From NCBI RefSeq assembly GCF_009380215.1, contig NZ_WHUG01000002.1, positions 682,001-746,000 on the forward strand: 64,000 nucleotides of DNA, given 5' to 3'. The notes beneath the pieces are model-generated. The model saw only the letters and a list, made by a program, of their open reading frames with translations, made no database searches and was not told the DNA's origin. The stretch comes from Rugamonas aquatica (GTDB lineage: Bacteria; Pseudomonadota; Gammaproteobacteria; Burkholderiales; Burkholderiaceae_D). Positions 10,229 through 19,507 of the stretch are shown here, piece after piece (position 1 is the stretch's first letter; each line of letters starts with the position of its first letter). The translations under genes were made by a program, and so were the position numbers.

Positions 10229-11455
10229 ATGACAACAACCACAGCACCCAAACTGGCATTGGCCGCCGCCATCCTGCTGGCTTACAGCGCACCCGGCCTG
10301 GCCGCATCCACCTGTGATCGCTACGCGTCCTACCCGGTGAAGGGCGGGACCTACACCGTCATCACCAACTTCTGGAACGACAAGGCCAGCGGTTCGCAAT
10401 GCGTCAACGTCAACCAGGACAACGGCGAGTGGAGCGTGAGCAGCGCGCCGTCGTCGCCGGACAGCACGCCGGCCGCCTATCCGGCCATCTACAAGGGCTG
10501 CCACTGGGCCTCGTGCACCAAGGACAGCGGCCTGCCATTGCAGGCCAAGGCCATCACCTACGCGCCGTCGCGCTGGCGCGTCACGCCCGGCGCCGGCGGC
10601 GACTGGGACATCGCCTACGACATCTGGTTCTCGTCCGGCCCGGTCGCGCCGCCCAGCGGCCAGCCAGACGGCGCCGAGATCATGATCTGGATTAACCACA
10701 GCGGCTCGGTGCAACCGGCCGGCACCAAGACCGCCAACGTCAACATCAACGGCATGAACTGGGATGTGTGGACCGCGTGGAACAACCCGTCAGGCTGGCC
10801 GCGCTGGAACATCGTCTCCTACGTCGCCACCTCGCCGGTCAACGCCGTCAACTTCGACCTGGTGCCGTTCTTCCGCGACTCGGTCGGCCGCAAGGCGGTC
10901 GACAACAACTGGTACCTGCTCGATGTGGAAGCGGGCACCGAAATCTGGCGCAACGGCGCCGGCTTCGTCAGCGGCGATTTCGACGTGCAGTTCCACACCG
11001 ATCCGGTGGTCGGGATCGACCCGAACAAGTGGTACAGCGTCGTCAACAAGAACAGCGGCTCCTGCGTCGACGACGCCGATTTCTCGACCAGTAACGGCGC
11101 CGTGGTCCATCAATGGGCGTGCGACAGCCGGGGCGCCGCCAACCAGCAGTGGAAGTTCACGCCTACCGACAGCGGCAACTACCGCGTCAGCACCCAGCAG
11201 GCGCCGGGGCTGGCCTGGGATGTCGCGGGCTGGGGCACCGCCAACGGCTCGCAGGTCCAGCTGTGGACCTACGGCGGCGGCAGCAACCAGCAATGGCAGG
11301 CGGTGGACCAGGGCGACGGCTACTACAAGTTCGTCGGCCGCGGCAGCGGCAAGTGCCTCGACGTGCCGGCCGCTTCCACCTCCAACGGCGTGCAGCTGCA
11401 GATCTATGACTGCAACGGCACGCCGGCCCAATCCTTCAAATTGATCCCGCAGTAG
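10229..11455 (+). CDS. Secreted GH12 endoglucanase with ricin-type (CBM13-like) lectin domain
   Basis: Predicted extracellular endo-beta-1,4-glucanase or xyloglucanase. Residues 1-25 are a signal peptide ending LAAS. The GH12 domain spans about 28-265: the nucleophile Glu lies in GAEIMIWINHSG and the acid/base Glu in VEAGTEIWRNGAGF, both in the expected places. From about residue 272 a beta-trefoil lectin domain follows with repeated QxW motifs (NQQWKF, NQQWQA), likely carbohydrate-binding. It has a good GGAG site. It is followed by an intrinsic terminator, then a TonB receptor and GH3 beta-glucosidase on the same strand, so together they form a chain from polymer to oligosaccharide uptake to glucose. 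Cellulose versus xyloglucan is not decidable here. Confidence 0.88.
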   Translation: MTTTTAPKLALAAAILLAYSAPGLAASTCDRYASYPVKGGTYTVITNFWNDKASGSQCVNVNQDNGEWSVSSAPSSPDSTPAAYPAIYKGCHWASCTKDSGLPLQAKAITYAPSRWRVTPGAGGDWDIAYDIWFSSGPVAPPSGQPDGAEIMIWINHSGSVQPAGTKTANVNINGMNWDVWTAWNNPSGWPRWNIVSYVATSPVNAVNFDLVPFFRDSVGRKAVDNNWYLLDVEAGTEIWRNGAGFVSGDFDVQFHTDPVVGIDPNKWYSVVNKNSGSCVDDADFSTSNGAVVHQWACDSRGAANQQWKFTPTDSGNYRVSTQQAPGLAWDVAGWGTANGSQVQLWTYGGGSNQQWQAVDQGDGYYKFVGRGSGKCLDVPAASTSNGVQLQIYDCNGTPAQSFKLIPQ

Positions 11456-11488
11456 CACAGGTTCATCGCTTCGCCCGCCGCGAAGTTG

Positions 11489-11517
11489 CCGGCCTCGATG
11501 CAGGGGCCGGTTTTTTT
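11489..11517 (+). terminator. Intrinsic terminator after the GH12 gene
   Basis: CCGGCC (11489-11494) pairs with GGCCGG (11505-11510) and is followed by seven T. It separates the GH12 gene from the receptor gene, though read-through is possible because the receptor starts only 27 bp later. Confidence 0.75.
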
Positions 11518-11543
11518 ACACCCATAAAAACAGGAGACATATT

Positions 11544-14222
11544 TTGCACGCGATGACCAAGAAAACCATAATGAGCCTGGCCATAGCCAGCGCCTTCAAC
11601 CTGGCGGCATCCCACGCCTGGGCAGCGGCGGAGGACGGCGCCGAGGCCGCACCTAAAGTGGTCGGCACCGATGTCGACAAGGACGGCATCCCGGAAGTGA
11701 AGGTTACAGCCACCCGCTACGCCACCTCGCTGCTGAAAACCCCGCTGGCCGTGACGGCCTTCACGCAGGACAAGCTGACCCGCCAGGGCATCACCACCCT
11801 CAAGGGCATCTCCGGCGAACTGCCCAACGTGCAGATGACCGAGGCGAACGACTCGGCGGTGCAGATCACCATCCGCGGCATCAGCGCCACCAACTTCACC
11901 GAGATCGGCGACCCGTCGGCCGGCCTGCACGTGGCGGGCCTGTACTCGCCGCGTCCGCAGGGCGCGCAGGCGCTGATGTTCGATCTGGAGCAGGTGGAAG
12001 TGCTGCGCGGCCCGCAAGGCACGCTGTTCGGCCGTAACTCCACGGCAGGCAGCATCAACATCATTCCCGCCAAGCCGGAATTCGGCAGCACCTATGGCAG
12101 CAGCTCGTACGAGATGGGCAGCCTGCACATGAAGCAGCTGAACATGATCCAGAATATCGCCGTCAACGATGCGCTGGCCCTGCGCGCCACCTTCATGAAG
12201 GTCAAGAAGGACAGCCGCCTGAACCAGCTGCAGGACTTCACCGGCTACAGCGACAAGGGCTTCGGCAGCGTGTTCCCGCCAGGGACGCCGTTGGTCGACC
12301 AGCGCTACAACAGCAAGGTCGATGCGGCGCACGCCTACAACAACCAGGACGAATGGGCCGGCCGGCTGGCCGCGCGCATGAAGTTCGGCCGCGACGTGGA
12401 ATGGCTGCTGACGGCGGAAAAATTCCAGAACAACGGCGCCGGCTACGTCAACGTGCGCGATTGCGACCAGGGCGCGGGCACCCGCTACGCCTGCACGCGC
12501 GGCCAGTGGGATGTGCTGATTAACGTGCCGGGGCAGACCGACATGACAATCAACACCGTGCGTTCGCAAGCCACCTGGAACGTCAACAGCAACACCACGC
12601 TGGACTACGGCTTCGCCTGGGCCGACCAGCAGCGCAGCCAGGTGCACGACGACGACAACGGCTTCCATCCGCTGCCGTTCCAGACCGAAGTAAGCCTGCC
12701 GCTGGGCTCCGGCGGCAACTGGGGCACCTGGCCGGTCAAGGACAGCGCCACCCGCACGCATGACTCGCGCTACAAGTCCACCGTCAACGAGCTGCAATTG
12801 AAGCAGAGCTTCGGCGCCTTCAAATACGTCGCAGGCCTGTTCTGGATGCACGAGAAAAACCAGATCAACTTCTCGCAGGAGAACCTGGTCTACGGTCCTT
12901 ACGGCGCGCCGATCGCGCAGTACTACGCGCAGCCGGATCGCGAGATTGACGCCAAGGCCGCTTTCGCGCAAGCCGATTGGACCTTCGCGCCGACGTGGAC
13001 CGGCACGGTCGGCGGCCGCTTCAGCCGCGACAGCAAGTCCGACCAGGGCGGCTTGAACTACGGCGGCGGCAGCTGGGGCGGCGGCTTCCCCAACGCCTAC
13101 TATCTGGGGCTGTACAAGCCGGGCGAGCCAGGCTCGCCCGGCTGGCGTCCGCACAACGGCAACGACCTGACCACGGCGATGGGACCGAACAACGGCCCGC
13201 AAGCCTTGCTCGGCTTCGGCGATCCGACTCCGAACGACCACGCCGACAGCTGGCGCAAATTCACCTGGCGCCTGGGCTTGAACAAGCAGATCAACGCGCA
13301 GGAGATGGCCTACGGCTCGGTATCGACCGGCTATAAGTCCGGAGGCTTCGGCGACAAGCACGATCTGTGCGGCGGCATGCAGTGCGTGAACGGACCGTCG
13401 CCGAATATCTCGTACACGCCGTATGGTCCGGAGACCGTCATCAACTTCGAACTGGGCTACAAGGCCAAGCTGCTGCAGAACCGTCTGGGCCTGTCGGTGG
13501 TGGCGTTCTTCCAGCGCTACAAGGACATGCAGATCACCGGCGATAACTTCTTCGCCCAGGTGATACCTAAGAGCCCATGCACCACCGATCCGGCCTGCGA
13601 TATCCAGCACGGCTGGCAGACGGTCAACGTGGCCAAGGTCAACATCCCCGGTCTGGAAATCGAGTGGGACTACAAGCCGTGGAGCGGCGCGAAGGTGGGC
13701 GGCTTCGCCAGCTACATCAAGCCGACCATCCACGACTACGACTCCTACAACGACAGCTATCTGTGTGCCGAGCGGGTGGAGTTCAACTCGGTGTCGAAAT
13801 GCCCCGAGGTGTACAGCGGACCGGAAGCGCGCCTGCGCGGCCGCCGCGCGCGCAACCTCGAAGGCAACACGCTGCCGAACGCGCCGAAGTACACCTTCGG
13901 TTTGAACATGTCGCAGGATTTCGCGCTCGACAGCGGCTACAAGGTCGTGGCCTGGGGCGGCATGCGCTATCAGAGCAAAATCTACTTCGACTTGTTGAAC
14001 TTCGACGATCCGCATATCGGCCTGTCGCAGAAGGGCTATGCCAAGGGTGACGTCTCGCTCAAACTGACCAGCCCTGAAGAAAAGTGGTACGTGGAAGGCT
14101 ATGTGCGCAACGTGACCGATACCTGGGCCAAAACCTGGGGCGGTGCGGCGACGGGCGGCCAGATGCAGGCCGGCTATATCGAACCGCGCACCGTCGGCAT
14201 GCGGGCAGGTATCAACTACTAA
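11544..14222 (+). CDS. TonB-dependent outer-membrane receptor
   Basis: Energy-coupled outer-membrane transporter, 892 residues. A signal peptide (cut near SHAWAA) precedes a short linker and KVTATRY, a TonB-box-like region. The plug domain (about 55-180) includes LSGELPNVQMTEA-like and QVEVLRGPQGTLFGRNSTAGSIN motifs characteristic of the family. The C-terminal barrel ends with an aromatic-rich final strand (MRAGINY). The start is TTG at 11544, which has CAGGAG 7 bp upstream; an ATG lies three codons later. Its place between GH12 and GH3 argues for uptake of beta-gluco-oligosaccharides rather than iron; the ligand is inference. The exbB/exbD pair at 22 kb could supply energy. Confidence 0.92.
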   Translation: MHAMTKKTIMSLAIASAFNLAASHAWAAAEDGAEAAPKVVGTDVDKDGIPEVKVTATRYATSLLKTPLAVTAFTQDKLTRQGITTLKGISGELPNVQMTEANDSAVQITIRGISATNFTEIGDPSAGLHVAGLYSPRPQGAQALMFDLEQVEVLRGPQGTLFGRNSTAGSINIIPAKPEFGSTYGSSSYEMGSLHMKQLNMIQNIAVNDALALRATFMKVKKDSRLNQLQDFTGYSDKGFGSVFPPGTPLVDQRYNSKVDAAHAYNNQDEWAGRLAARMKFGRDVEWLLTAEKFQNNGAGYVNVRDCDQGAGTRYACTRGQWDVLINVPGQTDMTINTVRSQATWNVNSNTTLDYGFAWADQQRSQVHDDDNGFHPLPFQTEVSLPLGSGGNWGTWPVKDSATRTHDSRYKSTVNELQLKQSFGAFKYVAGLFWMHEKNQINFSQENLVYGPYGAPIAQYYAQPDREIDAKAAFAQADWTFAPTWTGTVGGRFSRDSKSDQGGLNYGGGSWGGGFPNAYYLGLYKPGEPGSPGWRPHNGNDLTTAMGPNNGPQALLGFGDPTPNDHADSWRKFTWRLGLNKQINAQEMAYGSVSTGYKSGGFGDKHDLCGGMQCVNGPSPNISYTPYGPETVINFELGYKAKLLQNRLGLSVVAFFQRYKDMQITGDNFFAQVIPKSPCTTDPACDIQHGWQTVNVAKVNIPGLEIEWDYKPWSGAKVGGFASYIKPTIHDYDSYNDSYLCAERVEFNSVSKCPEVYSGPEARLRGRRARNLEGNTLPNAPKYTFGLNMSQDFALDSGYKVVAWGGMRYQSKIYFDLLNFDDPHIGLSQKGYAKGDVSLKLTSPEEKWYVEGYVRNVTDTWAKTWGGAATGGQMQAGYIEPRTVGMRAGINY

Positions 14223-14283
14223 AATAGCGGTGCACGGCGGCGTCTGCGGATGCCGCCGTTCGCATGCTGCATAAGGAGACACT

Positions 14284-16542
14284 TTGAATTCTGCATCGAC
14301 TCTTCGTCCGCTGGCGATCGCGCTGGCGGTGGCTGCGGCGCTGGCCGGCGCCACTGTGCTGGTCGCCGTCACCGCCTTGCCTGCCCACGCGCAGGAGGCG
14401 GCCGCTCGTCCGTGGATGGATACTTCGCTGAGCGCCGACCAGCGTGCCCGGCTCGCGCTGCAAGCCATGACGCAGCAGGAAAAGCTGGGTTGGGTCATGG
14501 GCTGGTTCGGCTCCGACTTCGGCGACAAGAAACGCAACCCGGCCGCGCTGCCTTTATCTGCGGGCTATATCGCCGGTGTGCCGCGACTGGGGCTGCCCGC
14601 GCTGTTCGAAACCGACGCCGGCCTGGGCGTCGCCAGCCAGCCCGGCAAGACGCCGCGTGAACGCACTTCGCTGCCGTCCGGCCTGGCCACGGCCGCCACG
14701 TGGGATCGTGCGCTGGCCTACAGCGGCGGTGCGATGATAGGCGCGGAGGCGCGCGCTTCCGGCTTCAACGTCATGCTGGCCGGTGGCGTGAACCTGCTGC
14801 GCGAACCGCGCAACGGCCGCAATTTCGAGTATGCCGGTGAAGACCCTCTGCTGGCGGGAACCATGGTGGCGCAGCAGGTGCGGGGCATCCAGGCCAATCA
14901 TGTGATCGCGACGATGAAGCACTTCGCCGTCAACAACCAGGAGACTGGCCGCTTTGTGCTCGACAGCCGCATCGACGATGCCGCCAATCGCATGTCCGAC
15001 TTGCTGGCCTTCCAGCTGGTGCTGGAGCAGGCCGATCCCGGCTCCGTCATGTGCTCCTACAACCGCGTGAACGGCGCCTATGCCTGCGAGAGCGGCTATC
15101 TGCTCAACGAGGTGCTGAAGCGGGACTGGGGCTACAAGGGTTACGTGATGTCCGACTGGGGCGCGGTGCACAGCACCGTGGCTGCCGCCAACAGCGGGCT
15201 GGATCAGGAGTCCGCGTGGGAGTTCGACAAGAGCCAGTACTTCGGCCCCGCGCTGGAGGAGGCGGTAGCCAACGGCCACGTGCCACAGGCGCGCCTGGAC
15301 AATATGGTGTTCCGCATCCTGCGCACGATGTTTGAAAAAGGCGTGGTCGATCATCCGGTGGCCGAGGGCGGCGTTATCGACTACGCGGCGCATGGCCTGG
15401 TCAGCCGCACCGATGCCGAGGAGGGCATGGTGCTGCTGAAGAACGCGGGCGGCGTGCTGCCGCTGAAATCCGGCGTGAAGAAGATCGTCGTCATCGGCGC
15501 GCATGCGGATGTGGGTGTGCTGGCTGGTGGCGGTTCGTCGGTGGTGTATCCGGTCGGCGGCAGCGCCGTGACGGGTATCGCGCCTACCACCTGGCCTGGC
15601 CCCGTGGTCTATCACGCGTCGTCGCCGCTGAAGGCGATCCAGGCGCGCGCGCCGGGCGCCAGCGTGGTCTATCACGACGGCCGCGATGCCGCCGCTGCGG
15701 CCCGTGCGGCGGCCGATGCCGATGTGGTGCTGCTGTTTGCGCAGCAGTGGGTCGGCGAGGCGCTGGATGCGGTCTCGCTGTCGCTGCCGGACAATCAGGA
15801 TGGTTTGATCGCCGCCGTCGCCAAGGCCAATCCACGCACGGTGGTGGTGCTGGAGACTTCCGGCCCGGTGCTGATGCCGTGGCTGGGGCAGAGTGCCGCC
15901 GTGCTGCAGGCCTGGTACGCGGGCAGCAGCGGCGGCGAGGCCATCGCCCGCGTGCTGTTCGGCCAAGTCAATCCGTCCGGACGTTTGCCCGCGACCTTCC
16001 CGGCGTCGGAATCGCAGTTGCCACGGCCGGTGCTGGATGGCGATCCTAAGAACGAGGGCAAGCGCTTCACCGTCGACTATCACGAAGGCTCGGCGGTCGG
16101 CTACAAGTGGTTCGACTTGAAGGGACTGAAGCCCTTGTTCCCGTTCGGTCACGGCCTGTCGTACACGCAGTTCGCGTACTCCGGCCTGGCCGCGAGCCAG
16201 AAGGATGGCAAGCTGCACATGCGCTTCAAGGTGACCAACACCGGCGCGGTCAAGGGCAAGGACGTGCCGCAGTTGTACGTGGCGCCGCAGGGTGTGAAGT
16301 GGGAAGCGCCCAAGCGCCTGGCCGGCTGGGACAAGGTGGATCTGGCGCCGGGCGAAAGCCGCGAAGTCAGTGTGACGGTCGATCCACGCCTGCTGGCGAT
16401 GTACGACAGCCGCTCACGCAGCTGGCGCGTCGCCAAGGGCCGCTACAAGGTGATGCTGGCGCACAGCGCGGCCGATGCCGATGCAGCAAGCATCACCGTA
16501 TCGCTGGACGCCCGGACGTTGGGCGTCGGCGAAAAACCCTAG
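14284..16542 (+). CDS. Glycoside hydrolase family 3 beta-glucosidase
   Basis: Exported exo-acting beta-glucosidase releasing glucose from oligosaccharides, 752 residues. A signal peptide occupies about residues 1-37. The N-terminal (alpha/beta)8 domain holds GYVMSDWGA with the catalytic Asp, and TMKHFAVNNQE with the conserved KH substrate motif. The alpha/beta sandwich domain follows, then a fibronectin III-like C-terminal domain (from about VTNTGAVKGKDVPQLYVAP). The TTG start has AAGGAG 5 bp upstream. It lies 61 bp after the receptor gene with no terminator between, so co-transcription is likely. The stop overlaps the convergent unknown gene by 4 bp. Confidence 0.93.
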   Translation: MNSASTLRPLAIALAVAAALAGATVLVAVTALPAHAQEAAARPWMDTSLSADQRARLALQAMTQQEKLGWVMGWFGSDFGDKKRNPAALPLSAGYIAGVPRLGLPALFETDAGLGVASQPGKTPRERTSLPSGLATAATWDRALAYSGGAMIGAEARASGFNVMLAGGVNLLREPRNGRNFEYAGEDPLLAGTMVAQQVRGIQANHVIATMKHFAVNNQETGRFVLDSRIDDAANRMSDLLAFQLVLEQADPGSVMCSYNRVNGAYACESGYLLNEVLKRDWGYKGYVMSDWGAVHSTVAAANSGLDQESAWEFDKSQYFGPALEEAVANGHVPQARLDNMVFRILRTMFEKGVVDHPVAEGGVIDYAAHGLVSRTDAEEGMVLLKNAGGVLPLKSGVKKIVVIGAHADVGVLAGGGSSVVYPVGGSAVTGIAPTTWPGPVVYHASSPLKAIQARAPGASVVYHDGRDAAAAARAAADADVVLLFAQQWVGEALDAVSLSLPDNQDGLIAAVAKANPRTVVVLETSGPVLMPWLGQSAAVLQAWYAGSSGGEAIARVLFGQVNPSGRLPATFPASESQLPRPVLDGDPKNEGKRFTVDYHEGSAVGYKWFDLKGLKPLFPFGHGLSYTQFAYSGLAASQKDGKLHMRFKVTNTGAVKGKDVPQLYVAPQGVKWEAPKRLAGWDKVDLAPGESREVSVTVDPRLLAMYDSRSRSWRVAKGRYKVMLAHSAADADAASITVSLDARTLGVGEKP

Positions 16543-17255
16543 CCCGCGTGCGCGGCGATTGCTTTGGCGATGGCGCCGGGAGCTTCCAGCTCTCGCGTCG
16601 CCAGCGCGCGCATCTCGTCGGAGTCCAAGCCCGCCAGCGCGGCGGCACGCAGGGACTGCGCTGCCTCCGCTTGCCCAAGCCCCACCAGTATCGATGTGCG
16701 CAACCGCACTTCGGTCGTGAAGCTCGACAGTTCACCGGCCAGGCGCGGCGGGGCGTCGTGTGGTGGCAGCAGCGGCAGATGGCTGGCCAATTGATTCAAC
16801 TCCCCCAGCCGTTGCATCGGGTCTTGCAGATAACGGTCGGCCAGGATGAAATCGCCGACGTCTACGATTGCGGGCAAGGCCAGGAATGCCCGCTGTTCGG
16901 CCAGCTCCGGCAGTCGCGCTTCCAGTTGAACGAACAGCTCATAGGTTGAACGGCTGTCCTTGAGCGTGTCGTTGATACTGACGATCATGGCGAAGCGCGA
17001 TCTTCTCCGTGGCGTGCCGTCGACGCGGAAGTCATCGCCGTCTTCCAGCAGCCTGCGTATATGCCCGTCGCGTGCGAGGACCAAGGCTGCGCGGGATGGC
17101 TCGTGGCGTGCTGCCAGCTGGTGCCAGACGAACATCGGCATGAATTCGCTGGAGACGGTCTCCGCACTGCCAAGGCTCAGCAACAGGCGCAGCGCATCGT
17201 CATCGCGCCCTTCGTGCGCGGCGGCGATGGCGTCCTTCAGGACTGGGTTTTGCAT
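16539..17255 (-). CDS. Unknown protein in a metallopeptidase operon
   Basis: 238-residue predicted cytoplasmic protein, not recognised. The N-terminus (MQNPVLKDAIAAAHEGRDDDALRLLLSL) and the C-terminal helix-turn-helix pattern with alternating Ala/Leu suggest an alpha-helical, TPR-like repeat fold. There is no signal peptide or membrane segment. Its start lies 19 bp inside the CPBP gene, so the two are translationally coupled, and both follow the secreted metallopeptidase. A role as partner or regulator of these proteases is possible but has no direct support. Confidence 0.75.
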   Translation of the reverse strand: MQNPVLKDAIAAAHEGRDDDALRLLLSLGSAETVSSEFMPMFVWHQLAARHEPSRAALVLARDGHIRRLLEDGDDFRVDGTPRRRSRFAMIVSINDTLKDSRSTYELFVQLEARLPELAEQRAFLALPAIVDVGDFILADRYLQDPMQRLGELNQLASHLPLLPPHDAPPRLAGELSSFTTEVRLRTSILVGLGQAEAAQSLRAAALAGLDSDEMRALATRELEAPGAIAKAIAAHAG

Positions 17256-17806
17256 GCTATTCCTCTAATGGTGTACAGGCCGACGATGTCCGTCAGCGCA
17301 TGGATAAGCATCGCCGCGACCAGCCCAATGTACTCGGCGACGAAGCCGAATACGACGCTGACCACAAAGATTCCCGCCGCCTGGATGGCCACGCGTTTGT
17401 TCAGCCCATTGAAGCGATAAGCCTTGGTATGGGCGACCACAAAAAGGACGGAGGTGATCCAGATGCCGATCAACGGTTGCAGCGCGCCGCGGAACAGCAG
17501 CTCTTCGCCGAAACCGGCCGCCAGCGAGATCCAGAGCGGATTCCAGCCGTCGAGATTCAACCGGCTGTAGCTTTCCATGGTGCTTTTTGCCGACTCCGAA
17601 TTGGCCGCGAACCGGTAGCCGATCTGTGAAGCGGCCCAATAACAGCAGCCGAATCCCAGCCCTATGCCCACCTGGTAATGCAGCGGCAGGCCCGTTAGCA
17701 GCGAGGCAGCGTAGGGCGGCTTATGCAGGAAGAAAATGACAATCAGCGCCAGGCACGACATCGCCACACAAACGGCGAGCTGCCTGCCTGCGCCGATCTT
17801 CTTCAT
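17237..17806 (-). CDS. CPBP-family intramembrane glutamic protease
   Basis: 189-residue membrane protein of the CAAX protease/bacteriocin-processing (Abi) family. The active-site motif GFGEELLFRGAL (EExxxR) near residue 95 and a later His (VVAHTKAYRFNG) are present, with a third conserved region in LIHALTDIVGL. About five hydrophobic segments span the inner membrane. Its start overlaps the stop of the metallopeptidase by 4 bp (ATGA) and its 3' end overlaps the next gene by 19 bp, a tight operon. The substrate is unknown; CPBP proteins cleave membrane or prenylated peptides, or confer self-immunity. Confidence 0.88.
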   Translation of the reverse strand: MKKIGAGRQLAVCVAMSCLALIVIFFLHKPPYAASLLTGLPLHYQVGIGLGFGCCYWAASQIGYRFAANSESAKSTMESYSRLNLDGWNPLWISLAAGFGEELLFRGALQPLIGIWITSVLFVVAHTKAYRFNGLNKRVAIQAAGIFVVSVVFGFVAEYIGLVAAMLIHALTDIVGLYTIRGIACKTQS

Positions 17807-19440
17807 TGCGTGCCTTGTTCGCGCAGCAGCTGGGCCAGCGTTTTCTCGATGTCGACTGAGTAGAACGCTTCGCGCATCGCGTACGGTTCCTGGCAGGGGA
17901 TGACAAGTTTGCCGCCATCCTTCAGACCAAGCGTCACCTCGTGCCGCGCCAGGCAGGCGGCCTTCATCGCCGGCCCGGTGGCGGCGTCGCCGAAGACCGG
18001 GTGGCCTTCGATACTGGTCGCGTAGCTGTCCTTGTGGATGGACTTACAGACCTTCATGCCGTCGAGGATGATGCCTTCCGGCGTCTCGGTGGTGCCGCTG
18101 CTGCCGGCGCAGTCGTCGACCATCAGCTTGACCACGGCCCGCAGCACCATCCGGTCCCGCAAGGCCTGGCTGGGGGGGCGCAGCGTCGCCAGGCCGGTCT
18201 TGGGCAACAACTCGTCCCATTGCTGTTCCATCGTCGGGCCGGAAGACAGAAGCGCCGGCAGCACCTGCGGCTTGCATGCCTTCGTGTCGCCGCATTCCAG
18301 CGCCTGCGCGAAGTCGGGCACCTGCCCCTGGCGCAGTTGGTGGTAGAAGCGGTCGAAGCGGCTCATGGCGGTGCCGCGTCCCTGGCGCGCGGCCAGGCTG
18401 TAGACATAGGTCGGCAGGCCGCACAGATATTCGAGCCGTTGGCCGCCGATCTCACGCGGCGTCAGCGCGCGCCAGCTTTTCCCTTCGGCATAAAGCGTGC
18501 ACTCGGCCAGGGCCTTGTCCAGCTGCGCCGCCGCTTTCTGGCGGCTAAGCCATCCCTTCTGGATCGACGTCAGCCAGCGCAGAAATTCGGCGCCGCCCTC
18601 GTTGATCAGGCGTGAATCGGGATAGACGTCGACCGCATCGCGCAGCTGGAAGCGGTGGCTGAATTCGTGCGAGACCAACACTGTCAACTTGGCTTCTTCT
18701 TCGGGCCCCATCACTTGCGGCCAGTTGAACAAAGTCAGACGCAGGATATTGCTGGCATCGCCGCCGACATTGGGGCCTCCAGGTTCGGTGGCGGCGATGG
18801 CCGCAATCACCGGGCGCGTAAAGACTGCCAGCGGCAGCTCCTTGCTCAGGAAGGAGACGGTGCCGTCGGCCACTTCGTTGATCCGCGCGATGCTCGCTGC
18901 CGACAGGCGTGGATCGAAGTAGTTCAGTGTGGTGCTGGTCTGCGGCGTCAGCATCAGCATCGCCGGCGTATCGCCGCCGGTGGCTGCGGGCGGCGTGGCC
19001 GTGTCGTGGTAGCGCTGGCCGTTCATGACGATATCGGCTGCCTGGAAGCGGTAGCTTACCGGCCCGCAGCTGTCGGCCAGCGCGTAGTTGGAGCTGTGGA
19101 CGTACATACCGCCGGGGGCGGGGAAGGAGCCCGGATAGCCGCTGATCTTCTGCATTGTCGCCGGTACGCGGAAGCGCGCAGTGCAGGCGCCGGCGCTTTT
19201 CAGCAGATCGCCTTCGGCGGTGGCGCAATTGTTTTGCTTCTGCCATGCGCCGCGGATCTCCTGGCCGCCGCGCCCGTCCTTGAGGAAGGCGAGGGCGGTG
19301 CAATGCTCGGGCAGCGCGAAGCTGATTTCGAGGTTGTTAGCGTCGGCCAGTTTGATGTCGACATTGACGCTGGCGGCATGTGCGGCGAATGGCAGCAGCG
19401 CGATACCGAGCAGCTGCAAACAGCGTAGCGATTTTTTCAT
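17803..19440 (-). CDS. Secreted zinc metallopeptidase-like protein, gluzincin motif
   Basis: 545-residue exported protein. MKKSLRCLQLLGIALLPFAA is a clear signal peptide; the start at 19440 is chosen for it, although the frame is open to 19476. About residue 258 the sequence reads VLVSHEFSHRFQL, an HExxH zinc site, and 20 or so residues later NEGGAEFLRWL supplies the third (Glu) ligand, as in M1/M61-type gluzincins. The N-terminal ~180 residues look like the beta domain of M61 glycyl aminopeptidases (NVDIKLADANNLEISFALP). I cannot place it in a named family with certainty. It opens an overlapping operon with a CPBP protease and an unknown protein, just downstream of xseA. Confidence 0.8.
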   Translation of the reverse strand: MKKSLRCLQLLGIALLPFAAHAASVNVDIKLADANNLEISFALPEHCTALAFLKDGRGGQEIRGAWQKQNNCATAEGDLLKSAGACTARFRVPATMQKISGYPGSFPAPGGMYVHSSNYALADSCGPVSYRFQAADIVMNGQRYHDTATPPAATGGDTPAMLMLTPQTSTTLNYFDPRLSAASIARINEVADGTVSFLSKELPLAVFTRPVIAAIAATEPGGPNVGGDASNILRLTLFNWPQVMGPEEEAKLTVLVSHEFSHRFQLRDAVDVYPDSRLINEGGAEFLRWLTSIQKGWLSRQKAAAQLDKALAECTLYAEGKSWRALTPREIGGQRLEYLCGLPTYVYSLAARQGRGTAMSRFDRFYHQLRQGQVPDFAQALECGDTKACKPQVLPALLSSGPTMEQQWDELLPKTGLATLRPPSQALRDRMVLRAVVKLMVDDCAGSSGTTETPEGIILDGMKVCKSIHKDSYATSIEGHPVFGDAATGPAMKAACLARHEVTLGLKDGGKLVIPCQEPYAMREAFYSVDIEKTLAQLLREQGTQ

Positions 19441-19507
19441 ATCAACAGGGTTTGTGGCGGTTGCAAAAAATATCACGAATGCAAACGGCGCACAAGCTGT
19501 TGTCGTG

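Noticed and set aside
11463..14537. 1024-residue minus-strand frame opposite the TonB receptor
   Set aside because: Same GC artefact; the receptor on the plus strand has plug and barrel motifs and a signal peptide, and the antisense frame would cross a terminator.
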